From positions 100,158,083 to 100,222,082 of the forward strand of contig NC_083560.1 of assembly GCF_019925205.1 (NCBI RefSeq): DNA of 64,000 nt. The letters run 5' to 3'. Origin of the DNA: Metopolophium dirhodum. Its lineage: Eukaryota; Arthropoda; Insecta; Hemiptera; Aphididae. This document shows, one piece after another, positions 12,296 to 22,220 of this stretch; the stretch's first letter is position 1, and the number at the start of each line of letters is the position of its first letter. A model generated the notes under the pieces. It searched no databases. It had not been told where the DNA came from and saw only the letters and a list, made by a program, of their open reading frames with translations. A program made the position numbers and the translations under genes.

Positions 12296-12890
12296 TTGTT
12301 GATGAATTTTTATGAATTTTGTCAACATTTAAACATTTTTCATGTGCCTTTGAAACAATATCCTAGGAGCCTTCTATTAAATTTTCAAGCTTTTTTAACC
12401 AACAAAAAAAAATTTATTGATAATTATAGAAAAAAACTAAAAAAAATGGAAACTGAAAATGTCCGTAAACAGCTCAAAATAAGTCAAAATATTTGGAAAA
12501 TGTTATGGTGTATAGAAAATGCTAATATAAATATTCTGTCAAAATGTCATGTACCTATGATCATTTGTTTTAGAGTGGCACTAAAAACCAAAATCAATTC
12601 TCTAGAAAACAGATTTTGCGTAAAAATTCCCGTTTTTCCTTAATTTTTCCTTTGTTTTTCACGTCGCTTTGAAAACTACTGGAAATTTTTACTTTTGACC
12701 CCCTCCCCCCCCCCCCCCAAAGTACCAACTAGATTCACTTTCCTATCAGAAAAGTTACTGTTGAAGAAAATCCAAGCACTTTTACTGTCCTAAAAGGTGA
12801 TGACAGACACAAACAAAAAAAATAAATTAAAAATAAACACTTCATTGTAAAATCAATACATTCATCGCTTCGCTCAGAATCTAAAAACTT
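12296..12890 (-). repeat. Dispersed aphid-type repeat, copy 3 (inverted)
   Basis: Carries the inverted forms of the blocks seen in 8086-9240, for example ATGTCCGTAAACAGCTCAAA near 12460, and the 'CTTCGCTCAGAATCT' end near 12870. It includes a C14-16 tract at about 12703-12718. The apparent 115-codon frame through it is a chance reading of the repeat. Confidence 0.7.
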
Positions 12891-12929
12891 AAAACATTTT
12901 AAACTGAGAGTGCTCGTTAAGATATACAT

Positions 12930-13262
12930 GAAGATGGCCCCCCGACTTTGTGCAAACATTTTCGAAATTATTTTAACAATTATAAAAACAATTTTTAATT
13001 AATTGTAAATTCAATACCCGAATTTGTAAATTATCAGAAAACTTAGAAATTCAAAAACAAAGTCGTGGGCCAAGTTCACACAGCCCCCCGACTTTGATCG
13101 ATCGGCTTCGAACAAAATTGTAATCAATCGTAAATTAATTGTAAATAATTGTAAATTAAATTTGCAAATTTCTAAATCAGCAGAAAACTTAGAAATCAAA
13201 AAAACAAAATTAGGGGCCCAAGTTCACGCGGCCCTCGACATCGGCCGATCGAGTCCAGCAAT
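12930..13262. repeat. Tandem repeat, about 145-bp unit, three imperfect copies
   Basis: The motif 'GGCCCAAGTTCACRCRGCCC' followed by 'CGAC(T/A)TYG' recurs near 12940 (partial), 13065 and 13217, with 'AGAAAACTTAGAAAT(T)CAAAAA' between copies. No coding sense. Confidence 0.6.
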
Positions 13263-13579
13263 CTGACCAATTATACGTTTGCTGATTTTGAGTTATTAGT
13301 CATTAGTATATCACTTGTGATATTTTTCCTTTTTTTTTTATTAAATATAAATTTTTTTTTATAATCGATTTTTATTGATTTATAACATTGATTTTGAATG
13401 AGTTTTTACCAAACAGAATTTTTATAAAGATCTTTATTCAATTTAGATTTTTTTATCAAACATTTTTTATTTAACTTTTTTATCAAATACAGATTTTTAT
13501 ATATGGAATTTTTACCAAATAAATTTCTTATATTGAGATAATAGATCTTATATTTCATTCTATTCAATTTTTTTTTTTA
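13263..13579. other. AT-rich spacer
   Basis: T-rich text with imperfect repeats of 'TTTTTATCAAA' and 'TTTTTACCAAA' (about 45-bp spacing) directly behind the 3' end of the LINE relic. It may be its decayed 3' UTR or tail. Confidence 0.4.
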
Positions 13580-14760
13580 TCAAATAATGTTTAAATTAAT
13601 ATTGATAAAATCGCTAGTATCACAGGAGTGGATATAAAATATGTCATTGAACGGAATAGTTGAGTTGTAAATTGAAAAGGCAACAAATACACTTTTATAT
13701 ATATTCAATGTGAGTTTTATATTATTCAATTCTTTAAAAATGTTTTTTACTCCTATGGTTGTTTTATGATGAACATTGTCCCAAGTGTTGCTGGAGAATA
13801 GAAGGCAGGTATCATCTGCATAAGTGGTAATTAGACCATCAATATTTAAATTACAAATGTTGTTTATATATAGGATGAACAAAACAGGACTTAAAACACT
13901 ACCTTGGGGTACTCCGTATTTGATAACTCCCTCATAGCTTAAGACGCTATTAATCGATACCACTTGCTTTCTATTCATTAAAGAACTATCGAACCACATA
14001 AGGCTATCTTTTGTTATTCCGAAACTAGGTGGGATTTTTAAAAGTTCCTGCATGGTTTACTGTGTCGAAAGCTTTCGCCAAATCTAAGAAGACTGCTATT
14101 ATTATTTTTACTTTGGTCTAGCTCTTTGTACAACAATTTTATCGTAGTATATAGAGCTCCAGTCGTGCTTTTACCAGGACAAAAACCAAATTGATTTTTG
14201 GATAATAGTTTATTCTTTTCTAAAAATGTTATAAGTCTGGTTTTTATAATTTTTTCAAAATTACAAAGCATAAATATAGGTCTATAGTCTAATATTCTCT
14301 TTATTTCCAGTTTTATATAAAGGTTTCACGATTGCAATTTAAAATTTGTCCGGGAAAATACCTTGTTTTAAGCATAAATTTAGTAAAAATATGAGTGGAT
14401 CTACAATGTAAGGCGTAATAAGTATTACAAGCTTGACCGATAATTTATCAAATCCAGCTACGGTTTTATCTTTAAAATTATTTATTATATTAAGGACCTC
14501 TGTTCTTTCTATAATTTTTAAGAAATCTTGATTAAAAGAAACATTTTGAGAATTTGAAATATTGTCATTAACGTTATGCGAATTATTTTTGAATTTAGTA
14601 GTTAGGTCTTCCCCAATACCTAAGGAAAAAGAGTTGAAAATATTAGCTGTATTTAAAGGGTCTACTTGGGTGTTAATTATTTGACCATTGCTTTCAATAT
14701 TATTTTTTCAATATAGATTTATTAATGAAGGAATATTGTTAATCTTCATGTAAAAATACA
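13580..14760 (-). pseudogene. LINE reverse transcriptase fragment
   Basis: Read on the minus strand from about 14760 down: 'NNFKDKTVAGFDKLSVK' (RT motif 0/1 region), 'KNQFGFCPGKSTTGAL' (motif 2a type), 'YGVPQGSVLSPVLFILYINNI' and 'TTYADDTCLLF', the YADD catalytic box. The frame is interrupted near 14290 and 14050. The endonuclease end is missing on this strand. It fits Jockey/CR1-type RTs, but the clade is uncertain. Confidence 0.8.
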
Positions 14761-15019
14761 ATTGCTTGAAAATAATATTCAAACAAGTAATAAGTCTTTA
14801 TTAAATTGTAAAAATTGTATGTCGGAGCTATTTAATGACTGTGCTGAAACTAGTACAGCAATCGGTATCCAGGGGCTTGACGTGGTCCAATTAAAAGCTG
14901 AAATAAATCGTATAACCAGAATATTTGATGCAAATTCATTAGCGAATCATGGAACATATATTTCGGAATTAAATTCACGTTTGGTAATCTTGGAAAGGAA
15001 AAATATTAAGAAAATTTAA
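14717..15019 (+). CDS. Unrecognised short ORF with coiled-coil character
   Basis: About 85-100 codons, with 'KSLLNCKNCMSELFNDC' (paired cysteines) followed by a heptad-like 'LDVVQLKAEINRITRIF' and 'ISELNSRLVILERK' stretch. A cysteine pair plus coiled coil is common in LINE ORF1 proteins, and LINE relics flank it on both sides, but I cannot assign it. Probably a TE fragment. Confidence 0.25.
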
Positions 15020-15181
15020 TTTCACATTTTGGTTAGATTCATGTGGTATTGAAAAATAATTTCAGTCGAGTTGTATACACCATCGTTTTTGGTAGTCCTA
15101 TGCCAGTGTTATAAATATGTCCGTGTTATAAAATATTATACATATTTATAGTAATTTTTGTATACATTTAATAAATCTGAA

Positions 15182-15655
15182 ATTATGTCGTCGGCTATCG
15201 CAGACATGCAATGCGTTCTTGGAGAAAACAATAAATATTTTATTAAAGAATTATCTATAGTCGACACAGAAATATGGGCGAGCCAGCATTGGATTTTTAA
15301 AAATTCTAAATCGAAGCAGGACAACAAATCTCGTAAAACTAATAAGTGGCTAGAACATAACTATCATAAACTAACTATAGAATATTGTGATATCGAGTAT
15401 GAAGAACTAAGTAGAATATTGACTCTTTAAAGTTTTCATACGTTTACATCAAAGGGGATCAGAAAAAACTGCTTCTTACATAATTTATACCTCACGTCGC
15501 ACTCATCAACATCGAAGACCTCGGATGTCCACGCTATCCAAATATGTGACGATGAAACTCTACCTTGTTGTATTTTTCATATGGAATTTAATCCTAAACA
15601 ATGTACATTCTATAAAGTATTTTCTACACGGAAATGGTTTATGAATAATTCTTAA
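15182..15655 (+). pseudogene. Relic of an unidentified arthropod TE-associated protein
   Basis: A frame from ATG 15185 ('MSSAIADMQCVLGENNKYF') includes 'KTNKWLEHNYHKLTIEYCD' and stops at 15430. A shifted frame continues with 'YVYIKGDQKKLLL', 'INIEDLGCPRYPN' and, after two stops, 'CTFYKVFSTRKWF'. The block order W..N-Y-H, Y-K-G-x-x-K, N-x-E-D-x-G-C-P, then C...H...C resembles a recurrent mobile-element protein that I recall from aphids and wasps without a firm name. It is certainly decayed. Confidence 0.35.
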
Positions 15656-15725
15656 AGATTTGTGTATACATTTTATTTAATAAACATAATAATATTATAT
15701 TTAACATTTTTTTTTATTTATTTAT

Positions 15726-15985
15726 ATGCCAGCATACAAATGTACCTATATACATTTATACATTTATTGCGGTGATTTTAATCTACCTAAGTTAAACTGG
15801 GTTGTTCATAAGGACTATGTTAAGTGCCACGGTAATATCTATAATCAGGCAGCAACCGTTATTGATGAATTCGCTTATCTCAACTGTCGACAATTAAATA
15901 GATGGTATAATTTATCGGGCTCATTACTTGATTTAATATTTTCTAACATTCCAAATGTTTGTGTTCTTAATGACGCTATACCCCC
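15726..15985 (+). pseudogene. LINE AP-endonuclease fragment
   Basis: Reads 'IYCGDFNLPKLNW' (the GDFN catalytic motif of the AP-like endonuclease) and 'LLDLIFSN', as in CR1/Jockey-type elements. It is only about 85 codons long and ends where the viral polymerase fragment begins, with about the last 8 codons shared antisense at the junction. It lies on the opposite strand from the RT fragment at 13580-14760, so the two are separate insertions or are inverted relative to each other. Confidence 0.7.
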
Positions 15986-16304
15986 ATGTTTGGGCTAGGG
16001 TGGCATCTATCTTTGCATTGGTTACGGCATTCGGCTCCCACTCTATATCGCGGATCCTCTTGTCCCAACAACCTCGTTTTATAATGAGGATTCGGTATTT
16101 CTTCTCTACGTAAAATGTGAGCCACGTCTCTCTACCTTTACAGCGGGCAGCGAGTGCAGAACCAAATGTACTGTTTGTATCTAACCCTCCTCCGCCAACT
16201 GCACTGGGGGTTAGAATGTAATTGATGATGTCATCATTGTCCAGTCCTACATTACTCATACTTTCTATGTAGCACTCGGCTGCCATCGTGGCAGATGCTC
16301 CGCG
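15980..16304 (-). pseudogene. Endogenous dsRNA-virus-like RdRp, C-terminal piece
   Basis: A GC-richer open stretch on the minus strand encoding what looks like the C-terminal domain of a totivirus-like RNA-dependent RNA polymerase. The supporting mark is the glycine-rich 'TPSAVGGGGL' motif at about 16188-16215, similar to the conserved C-terminal Gly motif of toti-like polymerases. It abuts a LINE fragment at its 3' side and an inverted polymerase piece at 16305. It is non-functional: it lacks all catalytic motifs and its neighbours are displaced. Confidence 0.65.
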
Positions 16305-16437
16305 TATACTCCGACCGGAATAAGAACGTACCTCGTCGCGCAGGCGGCGACCGGTTCCCCTCCACCACCTTGTCTATATTGGGAGCCGACGATATTGCAT
16401 ACAAAGTGATGATATTAATCAACTATTAATTACTGTA
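16305..16437 (+). pseudogene. Endogenous viral RdRp, inverted middle piece
   Basis: About 40 codons on the plus strand. Its first 28 bp (16305-16332) are an exact inverted copy of 24302-24329, where the large polymerase piece ends. In the viral order this piece follows the large piece directly, so it is the next part of the same gene in the wrong orientation. It stops in AT-rich DNA near 16437. Confidence 0.6.
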
Positions 16438-16780
16438 ATTATTATACAGGGCGCTCAAGTAATGACGCATAGGAGTATAATGCACAACAGTTTTTTTTGT
16501 TATCTGCCATATTATAACTTAATATTATAAACATATTATTAAACTAAACATATTATAACTTAATATTATTATTTACTTTATTAAATATTTTTATTGTAAT
16601 ACATATATAATTTAATACAACTACATTATGTAATATAATATACTATATATTAATTTAACATGGAATGCACTAATTAATGACACTATTAAAGACAAAAAAA
16701 CATTTCAAATAATTTTTTTTAAGAAAAAATTAATTTAAAATTTATCAAAAAAATAAATATTTACAACAATTAATATTCTA
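16438..16780. other. AT-rich, no gene
   Basis: Includes TATACAGGGCGCTCAAGTAA near 16444, a candidate left end of the DDE transposon whose gene starts being read at 16781. I found no convincing inverted partner at the other side. Otherwise nothing seen. Confidence 0.4.
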
Positions 16781-17344
16781 TTATTCTAAAGAACAACAAC
16801 CGAGATCGTTGTCCTCGTCGTCGGCATCGTCGGATGAGTCGGACGTATCGCCTGTGGTTAGGATGTAATTTGGATTTGTCTCAAGTTCATCGATCATCTC
16901 GTCACATATAAATTCCATACGCCATAATTTTTTTTCTTCGGTTATCACGTGAGATATGAAGTTCTGCCAGTCTCCCGGTGTTACCCTATCTAAGGCTTGG
17001 TAAAGCAAATTCTTTACATCAGTTAATTTAAAAGTCGTGTTGTTGGCTTTGACATATTGCTTCACCATCGACCAAACCAGTTCAATCGGGTTTAATTCGC
17101 AGTGATAGGGGGGCAGTCTTAATATTGATTTTCCGGCTTCTTTTGCAATATCGTCAATTACGTAAGTGTTATACCTAAAAAAAACATTAATTAGCGTTTT
17201 TATTATTATTTGATTTGTTTTATAATTACTTAGGTTTGAGACGTTTCACGATTTCTATGAGGTCGCTTTTTGCCTTATTGGTGATATCAATTTCTTCATC
17301 TTTTAATAGTATCCAGTTAACAATATCTGCCTTTTTCCGGGGGG

Positions 17345-17706
17345 CTATAAAATTCCGGAAAGTAATAATACGGAACGTAAAATCACGGAATTTAATATAC
17401 CGGACCGTAATATCCCGGAACGTAAAGTTCCGGAATGTAAAATGCCAGGCCGTAAGAATCCGGAATGTAAAATCCCGGACCGTAACAATCCGGAACGTAA
17501 TATTGCGGAATTTAAAAGCCCAGACCGTAATAATACGGAACGTAAAACTCCGGAATGTAAAATCCCGAACCGTAAGAATCCGGAATGTAAAATACCGGAC
17601 CGTAACAATCCGGAATGTAATATTGCGGAATTTAAAAGCCCGGACCGTAATAATCCGGAACGTAAAATTCCGGAATGTAAAATCCCGGACCGTAATAATC
17701 CGGAAT
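17345..17706. repeat. Left arm: 15-bp tandem repeat with 120-bp higher-order unit
   Basis: About 24 units of 15 bp. The pattern of variants repeats every eight units: 17461 and 17581 begin the same eight-unit series, so there is a 120-bp higher-order period. Because 15 is a multiple of three, the array stays open in several frames on both strands, which creates spurious Arg/Asn/Val- or Pro/Glu/Arg-rich ORFs. Confidence 0.9.
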
Positions 17707-20700
17707 AAAAATAATGGTTCCCAAAATGTTTAGTAGAAAATTACTATTATACCTATTGACTTTTTTCAATTTATATTGAAATGTTTTTCTCTGTGTAGAA
17801 ACTTAAAAATGTAATACAAAATTCATAAGTTATTCTAGCCGTAATTAAAAGATTTCCAAATACATAGTCACGAAATTTTTTTTATAAACGTTTAAAGTTA
17901 AAATATTTATAAAATTCGTTAAAATCATCAAAATATGTGAATTATTTACTGTACCTAGTGAAAAATTCATACAATCATAAATTTTAATTCCAAAAGCGTG
18001 AAAATTTTATTCAAGTTTTGATTAAAAAAATAATTATAGCGTTAAGTTCAAATGTAAAATATGGAATTTCTCTTCAAACAATTTTTGTTATTTTGTTATA
18101 ATTCAAAAAGTATTAATCGTATAAACTTTAAACATTTCACTATTACTATAATACTTAAATATTTTACAATTTTCATAGCCGTCCTAAGGGGGTTGGGCAA
18201 ATTGGGCAAGTTCTCTTGGGCGTCTAAGTATTATGAATTTAGGGCCGTCAAAAAAATTAATGATAAAAAGAAATATTTGGTGTTTTTATTTTAGGTATTA
18301 TTTTTCTTTTTATACTGTAATATCAAAGATGAGTACCTATAAAATTGTATACTATTGAATATAAAATTATGTAAATAATGTGTTAAATCTTACATGTTAA
18401 ACCTTCTATAATATATATACATATATTAATAATATGTTCAATATTCACATAAGTAAATAAAAATATTAATACTTTTAAGTTATAAGACTACAATAGTAGG
18501 TAGTTTATTTACATGCAATATATTTTAAATAATATGTATTCACACCATTAAAATAATTAGTAATATACTTATAAACTAAACTAATTCATATCTTTGGTAG
18601 TAGACATATGATAGTAGACAAATGCGGTTGACCGTTGAAATGCAGGTAGGTAGGTAAAATTACAGACTTGAAAATTAGTAATGACCATATACGTCCTTTT
18701 AAGCAATATCTAATAATGCCGCAATCATTCTGGCTTTCTTAATTTCTGATATTAGGCTATGCTAATAGCGGAAGGAGAAACAAAATATTATATAAATCCA
18801 TAAAGTACCTATCCTATTACGGTTTACATACATATAAAAAAAATGAGTAGAGCCGTCCCAAAATAATCGGAGTCAGACGAGGCGTCACTACATTTATCAA
18901 AAAAAAAAATTCTATAAGAAAGTCAAATTAAATTTTTATGAGCGTTTGAAATTCAAATTTTTACAACATTGGATATTCACTCGATTTCTCATGTGGCGAT
19001 TTCCTTATTTTGTTGTAATTCAAAATGAATAACTGTAAATACATGAAAGTTTCACTGAATGTTTGTATTAGCATTTTCTAAACACCATACAATTTTGAAA
19101 ATATTTTGACTCTTTTTGAGCCGTTTACGGACATTTTCAGTTTTAAATTTTTTTAGTTTTTGCTTCTATAAATATCAATAAAGTTTTATCTGTTGGGCGA
19201 AAAAGTGTAAAAATTTAATACAAGGCTCCTGATATATTGTTACAATATCAATTGAAAAATATTATAAATACATTTTTTTTATAAGCATTTAAAGATCGAA
19301 TTTTGACAAAATGTATCAAAATCTCGAAAATTATCAATCATCGTAATTAATAAATTATAAAATTTTTAGTTTTTATAGCTAAGGATTGAAAATTTAAAAC
19401 AAAGATTCTCATAAATAGTTCATACTGTAGCCAAAAAATCTAAAAAAAATATGAGCACAGTTATTTTTTACAGACATTTTAAATTCATATTTGGACAAAA
19501 TTACATATTAAAAAACCTAGGACAACTATTTTAGTTATTTCGTTGTGATTGTATAATATTATTCGTGGGTATTTGAAACTTCTAAAGTGTACTATTATAT
19601 ATCTATGATAGTATCACGGTTTGTTGTTGATGTATAACGCGTTATAAGTACCTAATGGATATTGTGATATGATTAATTTGGAATTTATTATAGGTACCTA
19701 ATTTTTTTTTAATACCATAGATATGTATATAATATGTCTTAAACCTAGACTGACATACCGCCTCCGCTCAGAATCGTTATTCTTATACAATGATATTATA
19801 TCATTGAATTCAAATTTAATACCATCCATTATACAGTGACCCACTTGTAACAAAGTAATCAAATTACTTCGCATTATCAATATCAATAACAAAATTGATA
19901 TTGATAATGCGGTGCCTGATATAATAGGTATATTATAATTTATAATAATATAATATTATAATATATAGCTGCAGTAGTTGTCTGCAGGTAGTCTACAAAA
20001 CACACCCGTATATTTGCATGGGAATTTCACAAGATATACAAAATACAAAATACGTAGGTATATATTATGTTTATGTACCTACATAGTAAAATTCGTCTAA
20101 ATCAGTATACGCAGAAACGAACGAAATAATAAAAATAATGTTAATAACAATAATAGGTAGGTACTAGGTATAATTATATAAATCGTCGTGTATTGTAAAG
20201 CTCAACTTATTATTTTCAACTATAAACATTATATACATTTTGAGATACGTATTCATAGTAATATGACATTTTATTATACACAGAATTAAAAATAAAACAC
20301 CAAACAACTTAAGTAATTATTTTTTTGAACGTTTTACAATTTTTGGCTGGTATAAAAAACAAACACTTTCTTTTTTTTTTTAAATCAAGCAAATTCAAAT
20401 ATTTCTGGCAATACTGATTGCTTCACGTAAAATAATATCTAAATAATAACTTATAAAATCGAATTTAGATGCCGTTGAAAATATTTTTACCTATTCGTTA
20501 AATAATAGGTCAATTTACTCTAATATAAAAACTAAAAACACAAAATTGAATCTGTTGAACGCCAATTTACTTTATGTCGAACGTGGGTCAAAGCGCGTGT
20601 ACCTATTTCATTATATTCTTAATAATAATATGAACTGTACCTATTCTAAATCAATATATATTGTTTCTAAACAGTCCAATAATAATATTGTTTAATACTA

Positions 20701-21834
20701 CTACAGGCACGGATCCAGAGCAAAGATCAGGGGGGGGGCAACAGTTTTTTTACAACACATTAATAATGATAAAATATTATACTTTATTCTTAATTTAAAA
20801 ATATTGTCATAATAGGTAATCAATGTGATAAATAAATTATTGACTATTTAATATACAAAGCGACAATGTGAAAAGAAGTTTAGAATTTGTTTATTTGTTA
20901 TTTAATATATATTATTCATAAAAAAAATACGTCTGGGGGGGGGGGGCTAGGCCCCTAGGCCCCCCTGGACCCGTCCCTGATACTACATTTTTATAAAACA
21001 TGTAACTTAATGTAGGGTATGGTTTAAATTCTGAGCAAAGCGAATTGGTTTCAAAATGTTGTGATCAACTTTTTAGGTAGTAAAAATGCTCCAATTTTCA
21101 ACTACAGCACCTTTTCTGATAGAAAAATAAATCTATAGTTGGTGCATCTCGAGGTCAGTACTTTCCGAAAGCGTAGGGAAAAACAAATCGTCGGAAAATG
21201 AGAATTTTTACGCAAATCCTATTTTTGACCAAATCGATTTTATTTTTTGGTGCAGGTAACTCAAAAACTAACAATCATATATAAGTACATTTTCACCAGA
21301 TGTTAATATCAACATTTTAAAGTCGACAAATCATTTTTCGCTCCATTAAAAAACCTGAAAATATCATACAAAATTCCACATAAGTTGTTAATAGTGTAAA
21401 AAAGTTGTGCGGGAATCCACAATCATTTTTTCTGATAATCTGATTTTAGAATTTTGACTCATCTCAATTCGTTTTCTTTTACAGCTAATATTAGAAAATG
21501 TAATACAAGATTCCTCAAAATGTTCCTACTTTTAACAAAAAAACAAGTTTACTTGCAAGAAATTCTATTTATAGCCATTTTTTTAGTTATAAAATTTGAA
21601 TAAATAATCTAAGTATAGGTATGTAGACTGTCACACAGTCACCTCTCTGAATCGTTTTTTGTATAGTTCTATGCTATGATCTATAGGTACAAAAGAGTGG
21701 TACCCATGGTGCACTTATCCACCTTTTTATCATACTTTTTACTAATTTTAGTTACTACGTTATTTAAATATGAAATGAAAGGTATTTAGTAATAATATAA
21801 CCAAACAATTTTGAGAATCATTGTTTTTATTTTT
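17707..21834. repeat. Interior of the Foldback-like element
   Basis: Noncoding. 17760-18060 and 18870-19790 carry dispersed-repeat blocks (for example TTTTTGAGCCGTTTACGGAC near 19112 and CCGCTCAGAATCGTTATTCT near 19765). 21040-21660 carries another copy ending 'CTCTGAATCGTTTTTTG'. 19830 has 'CCATTATACAGTGACCCACT', also a repeat I have seen in aphid DNA. The rest is AT-rich with ATTATA runs. No transposase was found inside. Confidence 0.6.
20704..20979. mobile_element. hAT-type MITE, 276 bp
   Basis: Ends are CAGGCACGGATCCAG on the left and the complement of CAGGGACGGGTCCAG on the right, with a G9 tract inside the left end and a G13/C-rich right end. Flanks are ATACTACT/ATACTACA, an imperfect 8-bp duplication. 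There is no ORF. Such ends are typical of non-autonomous hAT elements. Confidence 0.7.
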
Positions 21835-22220
21835 TTTCCGGATTTTTACGTTCCGGGATTTTACATTCCGGAATTTTACGTTCCGGAATATTACGGTCCG
21901 GGATTTTACATTCCGGACTTTTACGTTCCGGAATATAACGGTCCGGGATTTTACATTCCTGATTTTTACGGTCCGGGACTTTACATTCCGGATTTTTACG
22001 GTCCGCGATTTTTAATTCCGGATTTTTACTTTCCGAAATACTACGGTCCGCATATTTTACTTCCCGGATCTTTTACTTTCCGGAGTGTTACATTCCGGAT
22101 TTTTACGGTCCGGGATATTACTTTCCGGCGTTTTACTTTCCGGAATCCTACGTTCCGCACATTTTACTTTCCGGATTTTTATCGTTCCGGCCTATTATTT
22201 TCCGGAAATTTACGGCCTCC
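21835..22220. repeat. Right arm: inverted 15-bp tandem repeat
   Basis: The same CCGGAA-type units as 17345-17706, but on the opposite strand (ATTTTACATTCCGG orientation), more diverged, with some unit-length drift toward the inner and outer edges. Plus-strand frames read as Phe-Tyr-Val-Pro or Phe-Thr-Phe-Arg repeats and are artefacts. Confidence 0.9.

Larger units (their letters stand above)
17339..22220. mobile_element. Foldback-like element with tandem-repeat inverted arms
   Basis: A 4.9 kb element inserted in exon 2 of the DDE transposase. It is flanked by 9-bp direct repeats CCTTTTTCC at 17330-17338 and 22221-22229. The outer ends are GGGGGGCTATAAAATTCCGG on the left and the complement of GGAGGCCGTAAATTTCCGG on the right. 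The left arm (17339-17706) is 15-bp units of CCGGAAYGTAAAAT / CCGGACCGTAATAAT type. The right arm (about 21835-22220) is the same repeat in the opposite orientation. The interior has no credible ORF and consists of dispersed-repeat copies, AT-rich DNA and a small hAT element, so it is non-autonomous. The architecture and the 9-bp duplication match Foldback/MULE elements. Confidence 0.85.

Noticed and set aside
17215..17733. 172-codon ORF and antisense ORFs of Arg/Asn/Val or Pro/Glu repeats
   Set aside because: They are open only because the 15-bp tandem unit is a multiple of three. No domain, and the array is a TE arm.
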